51,811 nucleotides of DNA, taken from assembly GCA_009903905.1 (NCBI GenBank), contig WYEI01000033.1:1-51811 (forward strand), read 5' to 3'. This document shows, one piece after another, positions 1 through 12,529 of this stretch. The stretch comes from Pyrobaculum sp. (GTDB lineage Archaea > Thermoproteota > Thermoprotei > Thermoproteales > Thermoproteaceae). Numbering within the stretch: the first letter of the stretch is position 1; every line of letters begins with the position of its first letter. Position numbers and translations under genes: made by a program. The notes under the pieces were generated by a model, which was not told the DNA's origin, made no database searches, and saw nothing but the letters and a program-made list of their open reading frames with translations.

Positions 1-239
1 GGCGGCGCCAGCAGAGGCTTAAACCTTTTTAGCCTAGCCTCAAAAAGATCCAGAAGGCCAGCACCCGAGAGGCCCACCAGCCCAGCCAAATACTGGAAAT
101 ACACCGCCAAAAAGCCGCTGAGCCACACCACCCACAGCAGAGAAAAGCCGAAGTGCGAACCAGCCGCTATGTTAGACCCCCAGTTCCCCGGATCAATATA
201 CGCCACGCTGACCACAGTGGCGGGCCCCACAAGACGCAC
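1..239 (-). CDS. NRAMP-family divalent metal transporter, N-terminal part (runs off the window)
   Basis: Reading the minus strand from a GTG at 239 gives about 79 residues with the NRAMP hallmark: VGPATVVSVAYIDPGNWGSN, followed by hydrophobic segments (FGFSLLWVVWLSGFLAVYF). The DPGN motif lies in the first transmembrane helix of this family and binds the metal ion. Members are proton-coupled Mn2+/Fe2+ importers in the cytoplasmic membrane. The GTG start is favoured because a TATA-like AAGATTTATG lies about 25 bp upstream (around 258-270), as expected for a leaderless archaeal mRNA. The gene is cut by the window edge, so most of the protein is not seen. Confidence 0.85.
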   Translation of the reverse strand, partial: MRLVGPATVVSVAYIDPGNWGSNIAAGSHFGFSLLWVVWLSGFLAVYFQYLAGLVGLSGAGLLDLFEARLKRFKPLLAP

Positions 240-730
240 AGAGAAAAGCCGATTCTCACATAAATCTTTTCCCTAGGCTAAAAAGAGTGCCAACCGTGCA
301 TCTTAACAGTGACATAAAAAACATTAACCTTGACAAGCAACTTTTAAAGCGAAAAACAACAATGATGAGAAAAGAACCATAATCGGACGCTCCTCTATAT
401 AGACACATAATACCCAAGAAATACAAATAAAGAGAATAATTTGAGCTACCTAATAACTTGTGTGTAAGAAAATCTTTCCGCCTTTATCTAGTTTTCTTCA
501 GTTTTTATGTTTTTCCAGAGTGTTAGTTCGCACCAGCTGGCACAGCAACATCAAGCCGTTTATAAACCACTACGTCGTTAACGCACGATACTTCAACTCT
601 CCTGCTGTCTGTTTACAGAAGATAATTGAAAGAACGCCGTTAAACGGCGGGTGTTAACGGCGCATTAAATCAAGTCCCCCGCATCGGTGAAAACACAGAA
701 ATCACCACGGGGGCCACAACCATCTCTATT
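240..730. other. Long intergenic region, AT-rich with short GTTAAC palindromes
   Basis: No convincing gene is seen. The stretch is clearly more AT-rich than its surroundings. Near the right side it has several related palindromic words: GTCGTTAACG near 574, GCCGTTAAACGGC at about 635-647, and GTTAACGGCGC at about 653-663. They could be binding sites of a regulator, but no gene start follows at a suitable distance. A 65-codon reading frame at 460-657 has no family resemblance and I do not call it. Confidence 0.3.
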
Positions 731-734
731 TTCC

Positions 735-1081
735 TGGGTCCGCTACTTGAAGTACGCCGTCCTCTTCGGCTCAGCCGCCGCGTCCAGCCACGCCGAAGAG
801 CTCGACACAGCCGCGCCCAAGACAGACTTAGAGACCTACTCCTGACCAAGCTGGCCATGCGGCTTGACGTCGATGAGAACTACGTCGACCTCGTAGATAT
901 AGGCGAAGACGCGCTCTACCCGCTGGACCTGGAGGCTTTGAGAGGCGTGTCTCTGCATGTGGAGGACGAGACGTTCCACCTCTTCAGTGTCTGCCAGGAG
1001 ACTCCGGGGAGCTTCGCAAGGCCTAACGGCGCGATGGCTCGCAGAAAGGCGCTGACCGAGTATCTGCTTAAAGTCACCTAG
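735..1081 (+). pseudogene. Decayed MNT-type nucleotidyltransferase (HEPN/MNT toxin-antitoxin type)
   Basis: From about 735 one frame reads WVRYLKYAVLFGSAAASSHAEE..., resembling the GSxAxG nucleotide-binding motif of minimal nucleotidyltransferases, and stops at about 832. A second frame then continues from about 845 with LAMRLDVDENYVDLVDIGED, then ALYPLDLEALRGVSLHVEDE. This matches the usual second half of MNT proteins, where hydrophobic-acidic strands precede an 'a-x-p-l' helix. The two halves are in different frames and the Asp pair after GS is damaged (ELDTAAP), so this is a broken gene. In archaea such proteins usually pair with a HEPN partner. None is seen here. The family assignment is an inference from motif order. 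Confidence 0.5.
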
Positions 1082-1258
1082 ACCAGGAAGTTTCGACCTA
1101 AACGACATGGGGCAACTCATTAAGTTCCTCCATGCGTTGCAACAATAAGCCCAACAGCCCAGAGGGCGGTCTCCTTCGGCACGCCCCCTTGGCGGCGTTG
1201 GCGAGGAGGGAAGTTCCCACGGCCAGAAATACCCCGACCATGTCCCGGGGTGAGTTCA

Positions 1259-1267
1259 TTTATATAC
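1259..1267 (+). promoter_or_regulatory. TATA box for csx1
   Basis: TTTATATAC lies about 20-25 bp before the ATG at 1284. This spacing fits a leaderless transcript and argues for ATG 1284 over the in-frame GTG at 1275. Confidence 0.6.
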
Positions 1268-1283
1268 AGTTTTAGTGATTGGT

Positions 1284-2729
1284 ATGGGCGGAGGCTCTGT
1301 CCTCATCGCGGCGGCCTGGGGCTACCCGCCCGGCTGGAGGAAGGCTAGGTACAGAGTGGAGCCGCCGCAACACCCGTCGTTCAAAGGCGCGAGGCAGGTG
1401 GAGTGCACCTCCTGCTCCAGCACGCTTGCGCTTATCCGTTTCTTTAGAGAGAATGGCTGGGATGTTAAGACTGTGATCTTTGGTGTCGACACTGCGCTTA
1501 ACCCCGCAGGCTTTGCAGATGGAAAGGAGTTCAGGCGGAGTGTAAAGGAGAGATACATCGAGTGGTTCCGGGGGCTTGTGAAGACCTCCGACTGTTCGTC
1601 GGAGTCGGAGCCCGAGGTTATCATCCTTCCGGGCATAGGCCGCCACTGGGGCCGCCAGTATAAAGGCGCCCCCCTGGCCATATTCAACGAGGCGCTGCAC
1701 GCATTGCTGAAGGCAGGCAAGCCCAGTATCCTCGCGGTTGACCTCACTCACGGGATAAACTTCCAGACTGTGGCGGTTCTCTACGCCGCCGTTGCGGCGG
1801 CTGTCATCTGGAAGAAGGAGAGGGATTTACTTATCTTAAACTCGGACCCGTATCCTGCCGGCGTCAGGATGGGGCAGTGCGTCTCCGGCGAGAAGGCCGA
1901 GGAGAGCGCTGAGATGCCTGAGCTCTCCATCAATGATGTGTCTGAGTTGCAGAGGGCTGTGAGGAACATAAGGCAGATCGCGGCGCTGAGGAGGTTCCAG
2001 ATGCCGGAGCTGGAGGATCTCGACTTGACTGGGGAGCTGGGGCAACTGCTTGCCTACATCTGTCTTCTGGCAAACGGCGCCGCTGGTCTTGCCTTCAGAG
2101 GCGCTAGGTACGACGACGGAGGCGCCGTAGCCCAGCTACCCAGCGTGGAGGTGAAGCCGCCAGACACCACTCCCATAACTAGAGACGAGGCCGTTGAGTA
2201 CCCGGCGCCTGACCAGACCTACGCTGTGAAGACTGCGATCAAGTCTGTAGTGTCCGAGCTTGAGAACCTTCGGAGAGATAACCTTGTGGATTTCCTCAAC
2301 GCCGTGGCCCGCCACTACGAGAAAATCTACTCGCTACAAAACGCCTTAATCTTAAAGCAGACGGCGCAAGAGTTTGGCAGAGTAATTGAACGCGCCAAGA
2401 AGTTTGGGCTACGCAACGAACTCACCGCCGCTGAGGTGAAGGCGCTTGTAGAACTCTCCGAAGAGTCTATCAACGAAACAGAATTCCGCAACCGCGTGGA
2501 GAGCGCGCAACGAGAGATAGAAGAAGAGCGCGCGAGACTTCGGGACGCGGCGAAACGCGCCGAGGGCAACTTAGATAGGTGGCTCCGCAACCTGTTCGCC
2601 CACGGCGGCCTTTCCTACATCCTCATCGACAAGGTGAGACTGGCCGGGGGCAAGATCGTCGAGGTGGTCTACAGGATGGACCTCCTCAAGTCTCTTCTCG
2701 ACGAGCTGATGAGGCAGTGCGGCTTGTAA
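1284..2729 (+). CDS. csx1: Csx1-type CARF-HEPN ribonuclease (DxTHG family)
   Basis: The protein has about 481 residues. The N-terminal half is a CARF (Rossmann-like) domain starting VLIAAAWGYPPGW and carrying the family signature DLTHGIN near residue 153. The C-terminal half is helical and ends in a HEPN motif RNLFAH near residue 435, the Rx4H catalytic site of this RNase class. Known Csx1 proteins are activated by cyclic oligoadenylate made by Cas10 and then cut RNA non-specifically, so this is a likely effector of the two Cas10 proteins in the window. A gene for a putative ring nuclease follows on the same strand. Two further Csx1 paralogues lie at 28.5 and 30.0 kb. The start at 1284 is chosen from the TATA spacing; GTG 1275 is the alternative. 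Confidence 0.85.
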   Translation: MGGGSVLIAAAWGYPPGWRKARYRVEPPQHPSFKGARQVECTSCSSTLALIRFFRENGWDVKTVIFGVDTALNPAGFADGKEFRRSVKERYIEWFRGLVKTSDCSSESEPEVIILPGIGRHWGRQYKGAPLAIFNEALHALLKAGKPSILAVDLTHGINFQTVAVLYAAVAAAVIWKKERDLLILNSDPYPAGVRMGQCVSGEKAEESAEMPELSINDVSELQRAVRNIRQIAALRRFQMPELEDLDLTGELGQLLAYICLLANGAAGLAFRGARYDDGGAVAQLPSVEVKPPDTTPITRDEAVEYPAPDQTYAVKTAIKSVVSELENLRRDNLVDFLNAVARHYEKIYSLQNALILKQTAQEFGRVIERAKKFGLRNELTAAEVKALVELSEESINETEFRNRVESAQREIEEERARLRDAAKRAEGNLDRWLRNLFAHGGLSYILIDKVRLAGGKIVEVVYRMDLLKSLLDELMRQCGL

Positions 2730-2947
2730 AGCCGCTGAGCCCGTGCCCGCTACAAATATAATCTATTTCTCCGTGGAGGGGGCCCTTCAGAGGGCGTTGT
2801 GGGACGTCGCGCGGGAGGAGCCGTGGCTCCTCTTGAGCTTCTGGCCATGTGTTTTTATCCGGTGTTGGGATTGGGGCGTGGAGGCCCTATGTCGCCACGG
2901 GGAACCTTCTCTGCGCACTTCACCGCTCAGCTGTTATAGATATATAG

Positions 2948-3682
<735 letters not shown>

Positions 3683-3826
3683 CCTCCACACGCCAAACAC
3701 ACCACAAAACCAACCCCCATTGCGTGTGGATAAGGTTTTCGCCGTTTCGTCAATCCTTTTGTTTGTCTCGTCTATAATCAACAAGAACACACGAGGGAGC
3801 CCGCCACATGCGAGCAATTGAGTTTA

Positions 3827-5582
3827 GTTTCAATTCTCTATTGTAAATGCTCGCCGTCGTTGAGGACCAAGTCCCACAAGTCCTCTTGTTTCAATTCTCT
3901 AGTGGAGATGCGACTTCAAAGGCGCTGTTGCGTACGCCTCCGCCTCAGGCCTCTTCATGTTTCAATTCTCTATTGGAGATGCGGGCTACACGCCGCTCCA
4001 CGAGGCGTCGGTGTACGGACGCGGTTTCAATTCTCTATTGGAGATGCACGACGTCACTGTGCACAACATCTGTAGCCGCGCAGACATAGTTTCAATTCTC
4101 TATTGGAGATGCCCTGAGACGCGAGGAGGTTGAGATATGCCTCGCAACTTGCGACGGGTTTCAATTCTCTATTGGAGATGCGGATATTCTACGAAGAGAC
4201 CGTAAGCCGCATCATAGACGCCCCTAGGTTTCAATTCTCTATTGGAGATGCATCGCGTTGGGAGGCAAGTCCAAGACCCGCACCCTCCAGAGGATGTTTC
4301 AATTCTCTATTGGAGATGCCCATGTGCCAGCCAGGACTGTGAAGAAAGTCATGATGGAGGCGTTTCAATTCTCTATTGGAGATGCCCCCCATCGATGTGC
4401 CTGATAGCGCGTGGTACATAGTTGAGAAGTTTCAATTCTCTATTGGAGATGCTCAGCCACCGCGGGGTTGGCCTCCACGCCGAGGCCCTGCGTAAGTTTC
4501 AGTTCTCTATTGGAGATGCTTCCGACGGGCAGGTTGGCGTCGTGACGGGCGGGGTTCTGTTTCAATTCTCTATTTGAGATGCGTGGCGGCTCTCTTCGGC
4601 GGCGTCGTCGTGGGGTACCTCCTCGCCGTTTCAATTCTCTATTTGAGATGCCCGGCAAGACGGCACTTGCTGAGACGTTCCTGCTACTGTCGGATGGTTT
4701 CAATTCTCTATTTGAGATGCATGCGCCACTGGATGGTCTACCACCTCAGCATGATAGCGCTGTTTCAATTCTCTATTTGAGATGCAGAGCCCCTACGGCG
4801 TACATTACGCCGCCAAGTACGGTGATTGTTTCAATTCTCTATTTGAGATGCGACCGCGCGCGCTACGCACATTGTCTCAGTCGCGTATTGCGTGTTTCAA
4901 TTCTCTATTTGAGATGCGACCGCGCGCGCTACGCACATTGTCTCAGTCGCGTATTGCGTGTTTCAATTCTCTATTTGAGATGCACAATATAGAGGAATTG
5001 ACAACCACGTTTAAGGAATTTGTAAAGTTTCAATTCTCTATTTGAGATGCCCGTGGATATTTGCGTTGCTTATAGTGGCGGCGCTGTGGTATACGTTTCA
5101 ATTCTCTATCTGAGATGCCGATGTAGACTACGATGTAGATGACTGCGCAAACGGCTGTGAGTTTCAATTCTCTATTTGAGATGCTGTCCACGACGTTTAC
5201 CATAACGATCAAGGCGAGGCACTCAATAGGTTTCAATTCTCTATTTGAGATGCGCCTTCTTCGAGGCTGACTGGAACATCTACATCGAAGGTACGTCGTG
5301 TTTCAATTCTCTATTTGAGATGCATCACCTCCACCTTGTGTAGATCAGCAGTACGACAAGAGTGGTTTCAATTCTCTATTTGAGATGCTGAATCCGACAC
5401 GGAAGGAATTCAGCCGCTCTGGCAACCAGTTTCAATTCTCTATTTGAGATGCTTCTTCATGAAGTCGTCGTGGTTCACCCTCCTCCTGACGTTTCAATTC
5501 TCTATTTGAGATGCGGCCACCACTCCCGTGTTTACGTGGGGCGTAAAATTTAAAAATCGTTTCAATTCTCTATTTGAGATGC
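3827..5582 (-). CRISPR. CRISPR array 1: 27 repeats, 26 spacers, two repeat variants
   Basis: The 24-bp repeats, written on the plus strand, begin GTTTCAATTCTCTA and end GAGATGC, with spacers of about 37-46 bp. On the minus strand they end ATTGAAAC, the usual 8-nt crRNA 5' tag, and the leader lies on the right, so transcription is leftward. Repeats 1-11 (3827-4519) carry G at position 17 (TATTGG); repeats 12-27 (4559-5582) carry T (TATTTG). The leftmost repeats are degenerate (3827-3850 TATTGTAAATGC; 3888-3911 TAGTGG), as expected for the old end. The repeat at 5095 has TATCTG. Two adjacent spacers (4852-4893 and 4918-4959) are identical. The spacer at 3983-4023 encodes an ankyrin-like GYTPLHEASVYGR. 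Confidence 0.98.
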
Positions 5583-5880
5583 CGGGTCTTGTGGAGTTTT
5601 GAATGTGTGGGTTTTTAAGTTTTTTGTTTGTGTTTTGGCTCGGTGGCGCTTGGCTGGGTTGTGTGGGTTGCTGTGTCCTGTCTATAGGTAAAGTGTGTGG
5701 GGTGTGTAGATGTGTTTATCTGCGTGTTTCTTTGTCTCGGCGTCGGCCTGCGCCGAGAAGTTGTACGACGTTTTATAAACTGGATCTCCGCTTTACAAAA
5801 TCAACACGGCGAAGGAGTAGAACGATTAGACAAAGATAAAGGGCATTCTGCACGACGATTTATAAACGCTGAAATTTTGA
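5583..5880 (-). promoter_or_regulatory. CRISPR leader of array 1 with two TATA modules
   Basis: This region flanks the young end of array 1 and is nearly identical to the leader of array 3 (43061-43370). It contains two copies of ACGACG followed by a TTTATAAAC-type TATA box, at 5765-5780 and 5852-5867, 87 bp apart. On the minus strand they read GTTTATAAA then CGTCGT, pointing towards the array. The copy nearer the array is about 190 bp from the first repeat. Reading frames across it are GT-rich artefacts. Confidence 0.85.
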
Positions 5881-8774
<2,894 letters not shown>

Positions 8775-8785
<11 letters not shown>

Positions 8786-9710
8786 AACAGGCCCACCCCA
8801 CTGGCTTTCCATCTGCCATTTTGACAGTTATGTCGTCCCATATCCGGCCGATCCTGTGCGACATGTAGCTCTCCAGCCTCTTGAACAGATAGGGCCGCAT
8901 CTTCTCTATCAGAGAGAGGACTGTCTTCCACCGCCTCCCCGCTCCGAAGCCCAGCCTCACGGCGTTGCACTGAGGCACATAAAGGTCCCGTCTCCGCTCG
9001 AACGCGGCTAGCTCCTCCGAGAAGAGGCGAAGGGCGTCCTTGAGGACCTGCTCTGTGAGGACTACGTTGGATCCGCCGACCTGCCTGGGCCTGGGCCAGA
9101 CCACAACCTCGTACTCCAGCTCAGAGCCCGGCGCCAGCCCCGCCGCGTAGAAAGTCGCAATGACGCTCGTCCGCTTATACACGTCGACCTTGTATACGCA
9201 GAATTCTGCCTTGGCCCCCTTCTCTCTGACCGCCACTAAGTTGAAGATGTCCCACCGCCTCCCGCCCTCCAGCTCCCGTCTGAAGACCAGCGCCTCGCCC
9301 GCAGATCCCACGGCTTTGGGATGGACCCCTCTATTCAACGCATTGGCCACGGTATCTAGAAAATCATTAGCCAGCTTGTGGTTCTGCGTGAGGGCTAGCC
9401 AGAGGTAGGCTGTCCTCAATAGGCCCTTGATCGTCGAGGCCGGCGGGACGACGCCGATCGTCACCTCAGTCTTGTCCTGGATTTGCGGAGAGGGGAAACT
9501 TCGATATGCGTACTGGGCCGGATTCGACGACGCTAGTTTAACAAGTTCCTCGAGACTGGCCCCCGTGGTGGCTGTAGCCATGAGCTTAGGCGAGGTTATG
9601 TCAACAAGGTAGAGCCGCCCCTCTTTATAGAAGGCGTCTAGCCCCACGACGGCCGAGCCGCCCCCCAGGACGAAGAGTGGCGTGTCGACTTTGAGCCTCA
9701 AGAGAGCCAT
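8775..9710 (-). CDS. csm5: Csm5, RAMP protein of the type III-A complex
   Basis: The protein has about 311 residues. It has RAMP-type features: a first strand MALLRLKVDTPLFVLGGGSA, then the conserved segment VVPPASTIKGLLRTAYLW near residue 90, corresponding to the 'pgSslKGalRta' helix of Csm5/Cmr proteins. In Csm complexes Csm5 caps the head of the backbone and contacts the 3' end of the crRNA. It lies between csm4 and cas10 with short overlaps on both sides. Start 9710 (overlap of 13 bp with csm4) is chosen because it begins directly at the RAMP strand. An upstream ATG at 9740 would add ten residues without visible conservation. Confidence 0.8.
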
Positions 9711-10606
9711 ATCCACAGCGGGTCCAGCCTCTTGATGCATTCCGCGTCGGTTCGCTGAATGGTCTCGAGGTCGAAGTCTCCTCTGATCATGCCGCCGTCG
9801 AGGAGCACCGAGACGGGCCCGATGACGCCCCTAGTGCAGCGCCAGCTCCTTACCTCCCAGGCGCCCACCGCCTCCGCGTATCCATGCGGCCGTGCCGCGC
9901 CTAGCACCACTGCCCAGTCGCCGCCATCTGGAAGTTCCACCTCGCCGCGGGCCACCACTTTGAACTTGCCCAAGCCCCAGCTCCTCTTGCCGCCGAGCCC
10001 CAGCTCCCCCAGGAGCTCGAACGCCTCTGCGCCGCCCCCCTCGAAGTAGACGACGTAGGGCACCCTCGGGCTGAAGGCGGCCACGCGGAAGGTATCGGCC
10101 ATGTTGGTGTTCCGCGAGAGCCTGTTGTGGGCACGCACCACCCGCTCGCCGTGGAAGCCGGAGCGCCACGATGCCGCGACACCGCCGCACTCCAAGACTA
10201 ACCCCTCCTCCTCGGCATCCCGCACTCTGAGTTCCCCCCTCCTGAGGCACTCCAGAGGCACGAAACGCACCCCCTTCACGTCCTTCCTTTTGTCCTCCTT
10301 GACTTGGGTCTCGACACGTTTCACCTTCTTGGCGCCAGACACGGCGAGACTCCAGAGGGCGGGCATGGGCGCGGAGAGCAGATACCTCTCGGAGCCCAGG
10401 GCGACGTCGGCCCCTCCCCCCTCTGCGGGCAACAAGGGATACGCCGAGGAGACGCGCGCCGGCGCGTCCCCAACGCCCATATGTCTCAGCCACTCGAGGG
10501 CCGAGTACACAGTGTCGGAGGGCACGTAGTCCAGCGCATCCATCAGCGAGTACCTCCCCACGTGGAAGGGAGACTCGAACTGTACTACGACATAGCTAAG
10601 CCTCAT
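9698..10606 (-). CDS. csm4: Csm4, RAMP protein of the type III-A complex
   Basis: The protein has 302 residues. The N-terminus (MRLSYVVVQFESPFHVG) and the motif YVPSDTVYSALEWLRH near residue 30 match Csm4, whose 'pSDTlfsAl' helix is characteristic. A glycine-rich loop LGLGGKRSWGLGKFKV occurs near residue 205, typical of the C-terminal RAMP motif. Csm4 binds the 5' tag of the crRNA and docks on Cas10. The start ATG overlaps the csm3 stop (ATGA), which implies translational coupling. Confidence 0.85.
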   Translation of the reverse strand: MRLSYVVVQFESPFHVGRYSLMDALDYVPSDTVYSALEWLRHMGVGDAPARVSSAYPLLPAEGGGADVALGSERYLLSAPMPALWSLAVSGAKKVKRVETQVKEDKRKDVKGVRFVPLECLRRGELRVRDAEEEGLVLECGGVAASWRSGFHGERVVRAHNRLSRNTNMADTFRVAAFSPRVPYVVYFEGGGAEAFELLGELGLGGKRSWGLGKFKVVARGEVELPDGGDWAVVLGAARPHGYAEAVGAWEVRSWRCTRGVIGPVSVLLDGGMIRGDFDLETIQRTDAECIKRLDPLWIWLS

Positions 10607-11574
10607 GACTTGCAGAGCCCCTTAAGCCCATTCCACAGATCCCAGTTCTGCACATTGGTGATGAACTTGGCTAGGTCGTCGCCTTCCACCGCCGGCGGCG
10701 CCACGCCCTTGGCCCTCGGCGCGATCGGCTTGAACTCGGCCTTCAGCATCTTGAACTTGACCTGGCCGTAGCCCCTCGTGCCGGAGGCGCCTAGATACGT
10801 CTCTTCCACCAATTCAAGGCCTTTCAATAACGTCTGTATATAGAACTTTGCCGGAGGAGAATCGCCTATTATGTCCCTATACGCGGAAAGCAATTGATTG
10901 CACTCCTCCCGTATACATATATCTAGGTCAAATATAAGGAAGGCAATACTTCCGTCGAACTCAACGCCTGGCTTTAGTCTCAAGACGTTGCGGGGATCCG
11001 CCGTGCTCGTCACGCGGTCTATCCTATTTTCCCATTTCTCTTCAACAAAATCGCCGAGCGTAATATCGCTACAGCCCTTCTCTTCGCATAGACCCTTTAT
11101 ATATTCTACCGAAGGAAACAGATCTCTAAATATAGCGCGGCTGGGGGCCCAGCATTTGAAGAGATTCTGCAATCCCTTCTTCTTTAATCTTTCTTCATCT
11201 ATTGCAGGTGTACCGAATATGTTATCAATAGGACAGTAGGGGTCCTCATGTACCACATCGTCCTTCACTACCCGCATATGGAGATAAATTTTGTTATCGG
11301 TAGTATAGAGAGGTAAATTGTAGGCGATCTCGAGCAACGACCGAGTCTTACCCTTAAGAGAGCTGGCGGGTATATAGGGCACCTCGATCGTACGCGTTAC
11401 GTTTTGTACCGTGTAGGCTCTGCTGATCGTCATTGGCACGACATCAGCCGCGCCTAAGATCTCCTTGGCTCTGCCGGACCTTATCAGAAGGCCGTAGGTC
11501 TCCAGCTTGAATCGAATATCTACAATGCCCACCAGCTCCAGCTGGGTTGAACCCAAGGACATGGCGGCGCTCAT
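10603..11574 (-). CDS. csm3: Csm3, backbone RAMP subunit of the type III-A complex
   Basis: The protein has 323 residues. It shows the Csm3 order: a first strand (LVGIVDIRFKLETYGLLIRS), the helix PYIPASSLKGKTRSLLEIAY near residue 66, DNIFGTPA near residue 117, RVTSTADP near residue 188, and a final glycine motif YLGASGTRGYGQVKFKML. Csm3 forms the filament that binds crRNA and cleaves target RNA every six bases through a conserved Asp. The start overlaps the csm2 stop (TAATG). MSLG at 11562 is a possible alternative start. It is slightly longer than common Csm3, mainly through inserts around residues 125-185. Confidence 0.88.
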   Translation of the reverse strand: MSAAMSLGSTQLELVGIVDIRFKLETYGLLIRSGRAKEILGAADVVPMTISRAYTVQNVTRTIEVPYIPASSLKGKTRSLLEIAYNLPLYTTDNKIYLHMRVVKDDVVHEDPYCPIDNIFGTPAIDEERLKKKGLQNLFKCWAPSRAIFRDLFPSVEYIKGLCEEKGCSDITLGDFVEEKWENRIDRVTSTADPRNVLRLKPGVEFDGSIAFLIFDLDICIREECNQLLSAYRDIIGDSPPAKFYIQTLLKGLELVEETYLGASGTRGYGQVKFKMLKAEFKPIAPRAKGVAPPAVEGDDLAKFITNVQNWDLWNGLKGLCKS

Positions 11575-12071
11575 TACTTGTTCTTAGCTATCTTGTACGC
11601 CAACACCGCGTTGAGCGCCAGCTCAAGCGCCTCTGCCGCCTTCCGGGCATCATCAAACTTATTCTCTTTGAGGTAGCTCCGCACTTCTGCCAAAGCACCC
11701 TTTAAACTGTCGGCTATATCCTTTTCAAGAACGACTCTATTTTTCTGGTACTCTATGGTAATGTCTATTTTTGTTAGTTCAAGTAAGATTTTGTTTTTGA
11801 CGCCATCGTCAATGTTCTTACCTCGCCGAATAGGTTCCAGTGTCCTTATGATCATTTCATATATCTTTCTGAAATTAGACCTAGACTGGCTTGTTCTGTA
11901 TTCCATGGCCGCATTCAGCGCCTCGTCGTATTTGCCCTCTTTAAACAAACGATATATATTTAGTAAAGCGTTGCTAGTCTTTTTCTGTTCGTTCGTCTCC
12001 TCCTTGCTCTCGTACCTTTTAGGAGGGCCTCCGGCCCTCACCTGTGATCTGGGCCCACCTCGATAGCCCAT
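11574..12071 (-). CDS. csm2: Csm2, small helical subunit of the type III-A complex
   Basis: The protein has 165 residues. After a basic Gly/Pro-rich start (GYRGGPRSQVRAGGPPKR) it is all helical and charged, with segments such as LLNIYRLFKEGKYDEALNAA. This fits the small subunit (Csm2) of type III-A complexes, which lines the target RNA channel. The position first in a csm3-csm4-csm5-cas10 operon supports the call more strongly than sequence alone. The coding sequence is more AT-rich than the later genes. The ATG is about 25 bp from a TATA box, so the operon is probably leaderless. Confidence 0.75.
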   Translation of the reverse strand: MGYRGGPRSQVRAGGPPKRYESKEETNEQKKTSNALLNIYRLFKEGKYDEALNAAMEYRTSQSRSNFRKIYEMIIRTLEPIRRGKNIDDGVKNKILLELTKIDITIEYQKNRVVLEKDIADSLKGALAEVRSYLKENKFDDARKAAEALELALNAVLAYKIAKNK

Positions 12072-12088
12072 TAACTATCAAGATGAGA

Positions 12089-12112
12089 AGATATTTATAC
12101 TTTATAACCTCT
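12089..12112 (-). promoter_or_regulatory. Promoter of the csm operon
   Basis: On the minus strand the region reads GGTTATAAAGTATAAATATC. The TATAAATAT box centred near 12095 lies about 25 bp before the csm2 ATG at 12071, consistent with a leaderless operon transcript. Confidence 0.65.
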
Positions 12113-12162
12113 ACATTAGAAAATGTAATTGTTTAAAAGCATCGTGGCGGATCTTCGGGGAG

Positions 12163-12499
12163 TCATTGCCCCAGGTCGTCCCTCAACTCCGCATGAGCCT
12201 TATACAGCTCATGGAGCCGCTTGGTCCTTTGACGCGCCCTTGCCTGCTCGGCCGCGAGTCTAGCCACTTCCGCTGTAGCCTCCACCTGCCTCGTGTGTTT
12301 AGAGAAAGCCGTAAGGCCTTCTGGAGACCCAGGTCGTCTCCCAGCGTCGCGCCGCTGATAAAGCCACTGCACTGGGTGCTGTGTGTTGTAGAAGATGGCC
12401 GTGGAGGGCTTCCCGATCCCCGATCGGCGACCTATCTAAAGATTTTATATAAACAAGGTAATATCTAGAGATATCGGCTACAGAAAGACCGCTTCGCAT
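12163..12499 (-). pseudogene. Possible remnant of a helical protein gene
   Basis: A short minus-strand frame (12163-12372) encodes a charged helical stretch (TAEVARLAAEQARARQRTKR...) that could be a coiled coil. An overlapping frame continues upstream to 12499. No start signal or family is evident. It may be a decayed member of a Pyrobaculum repeat family, as other remnants lie next to it, but this is weak. Confidence 0.25.
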
Positions 12500-12529
12500 C
12501 TATAAGAACACTACACGCCATGTCGTCTC

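Noticed and set aside
670..1120. Two minus-strand frames opposite the nucleotidyltransferase relic
   Set aside because: Arg/Ser-rich antisense translations; the plus strand has recognisable motifs.
3818..5236. Several overlapping reading frames of 60-140 codons in the first CRISPR region (for example containing repeated FNSLFEM or SILYLRC)
   Set aside because: They are translations of the 24-bp repeats and spacers; the repeating peptide comes from the CRISPR repeat.
5603..5839. Small GT-rich frames in the leader of array 1
   Set aside because: The sequence is a conserved non-coding leader, present beside another array, and the frames are not conserved between copies.
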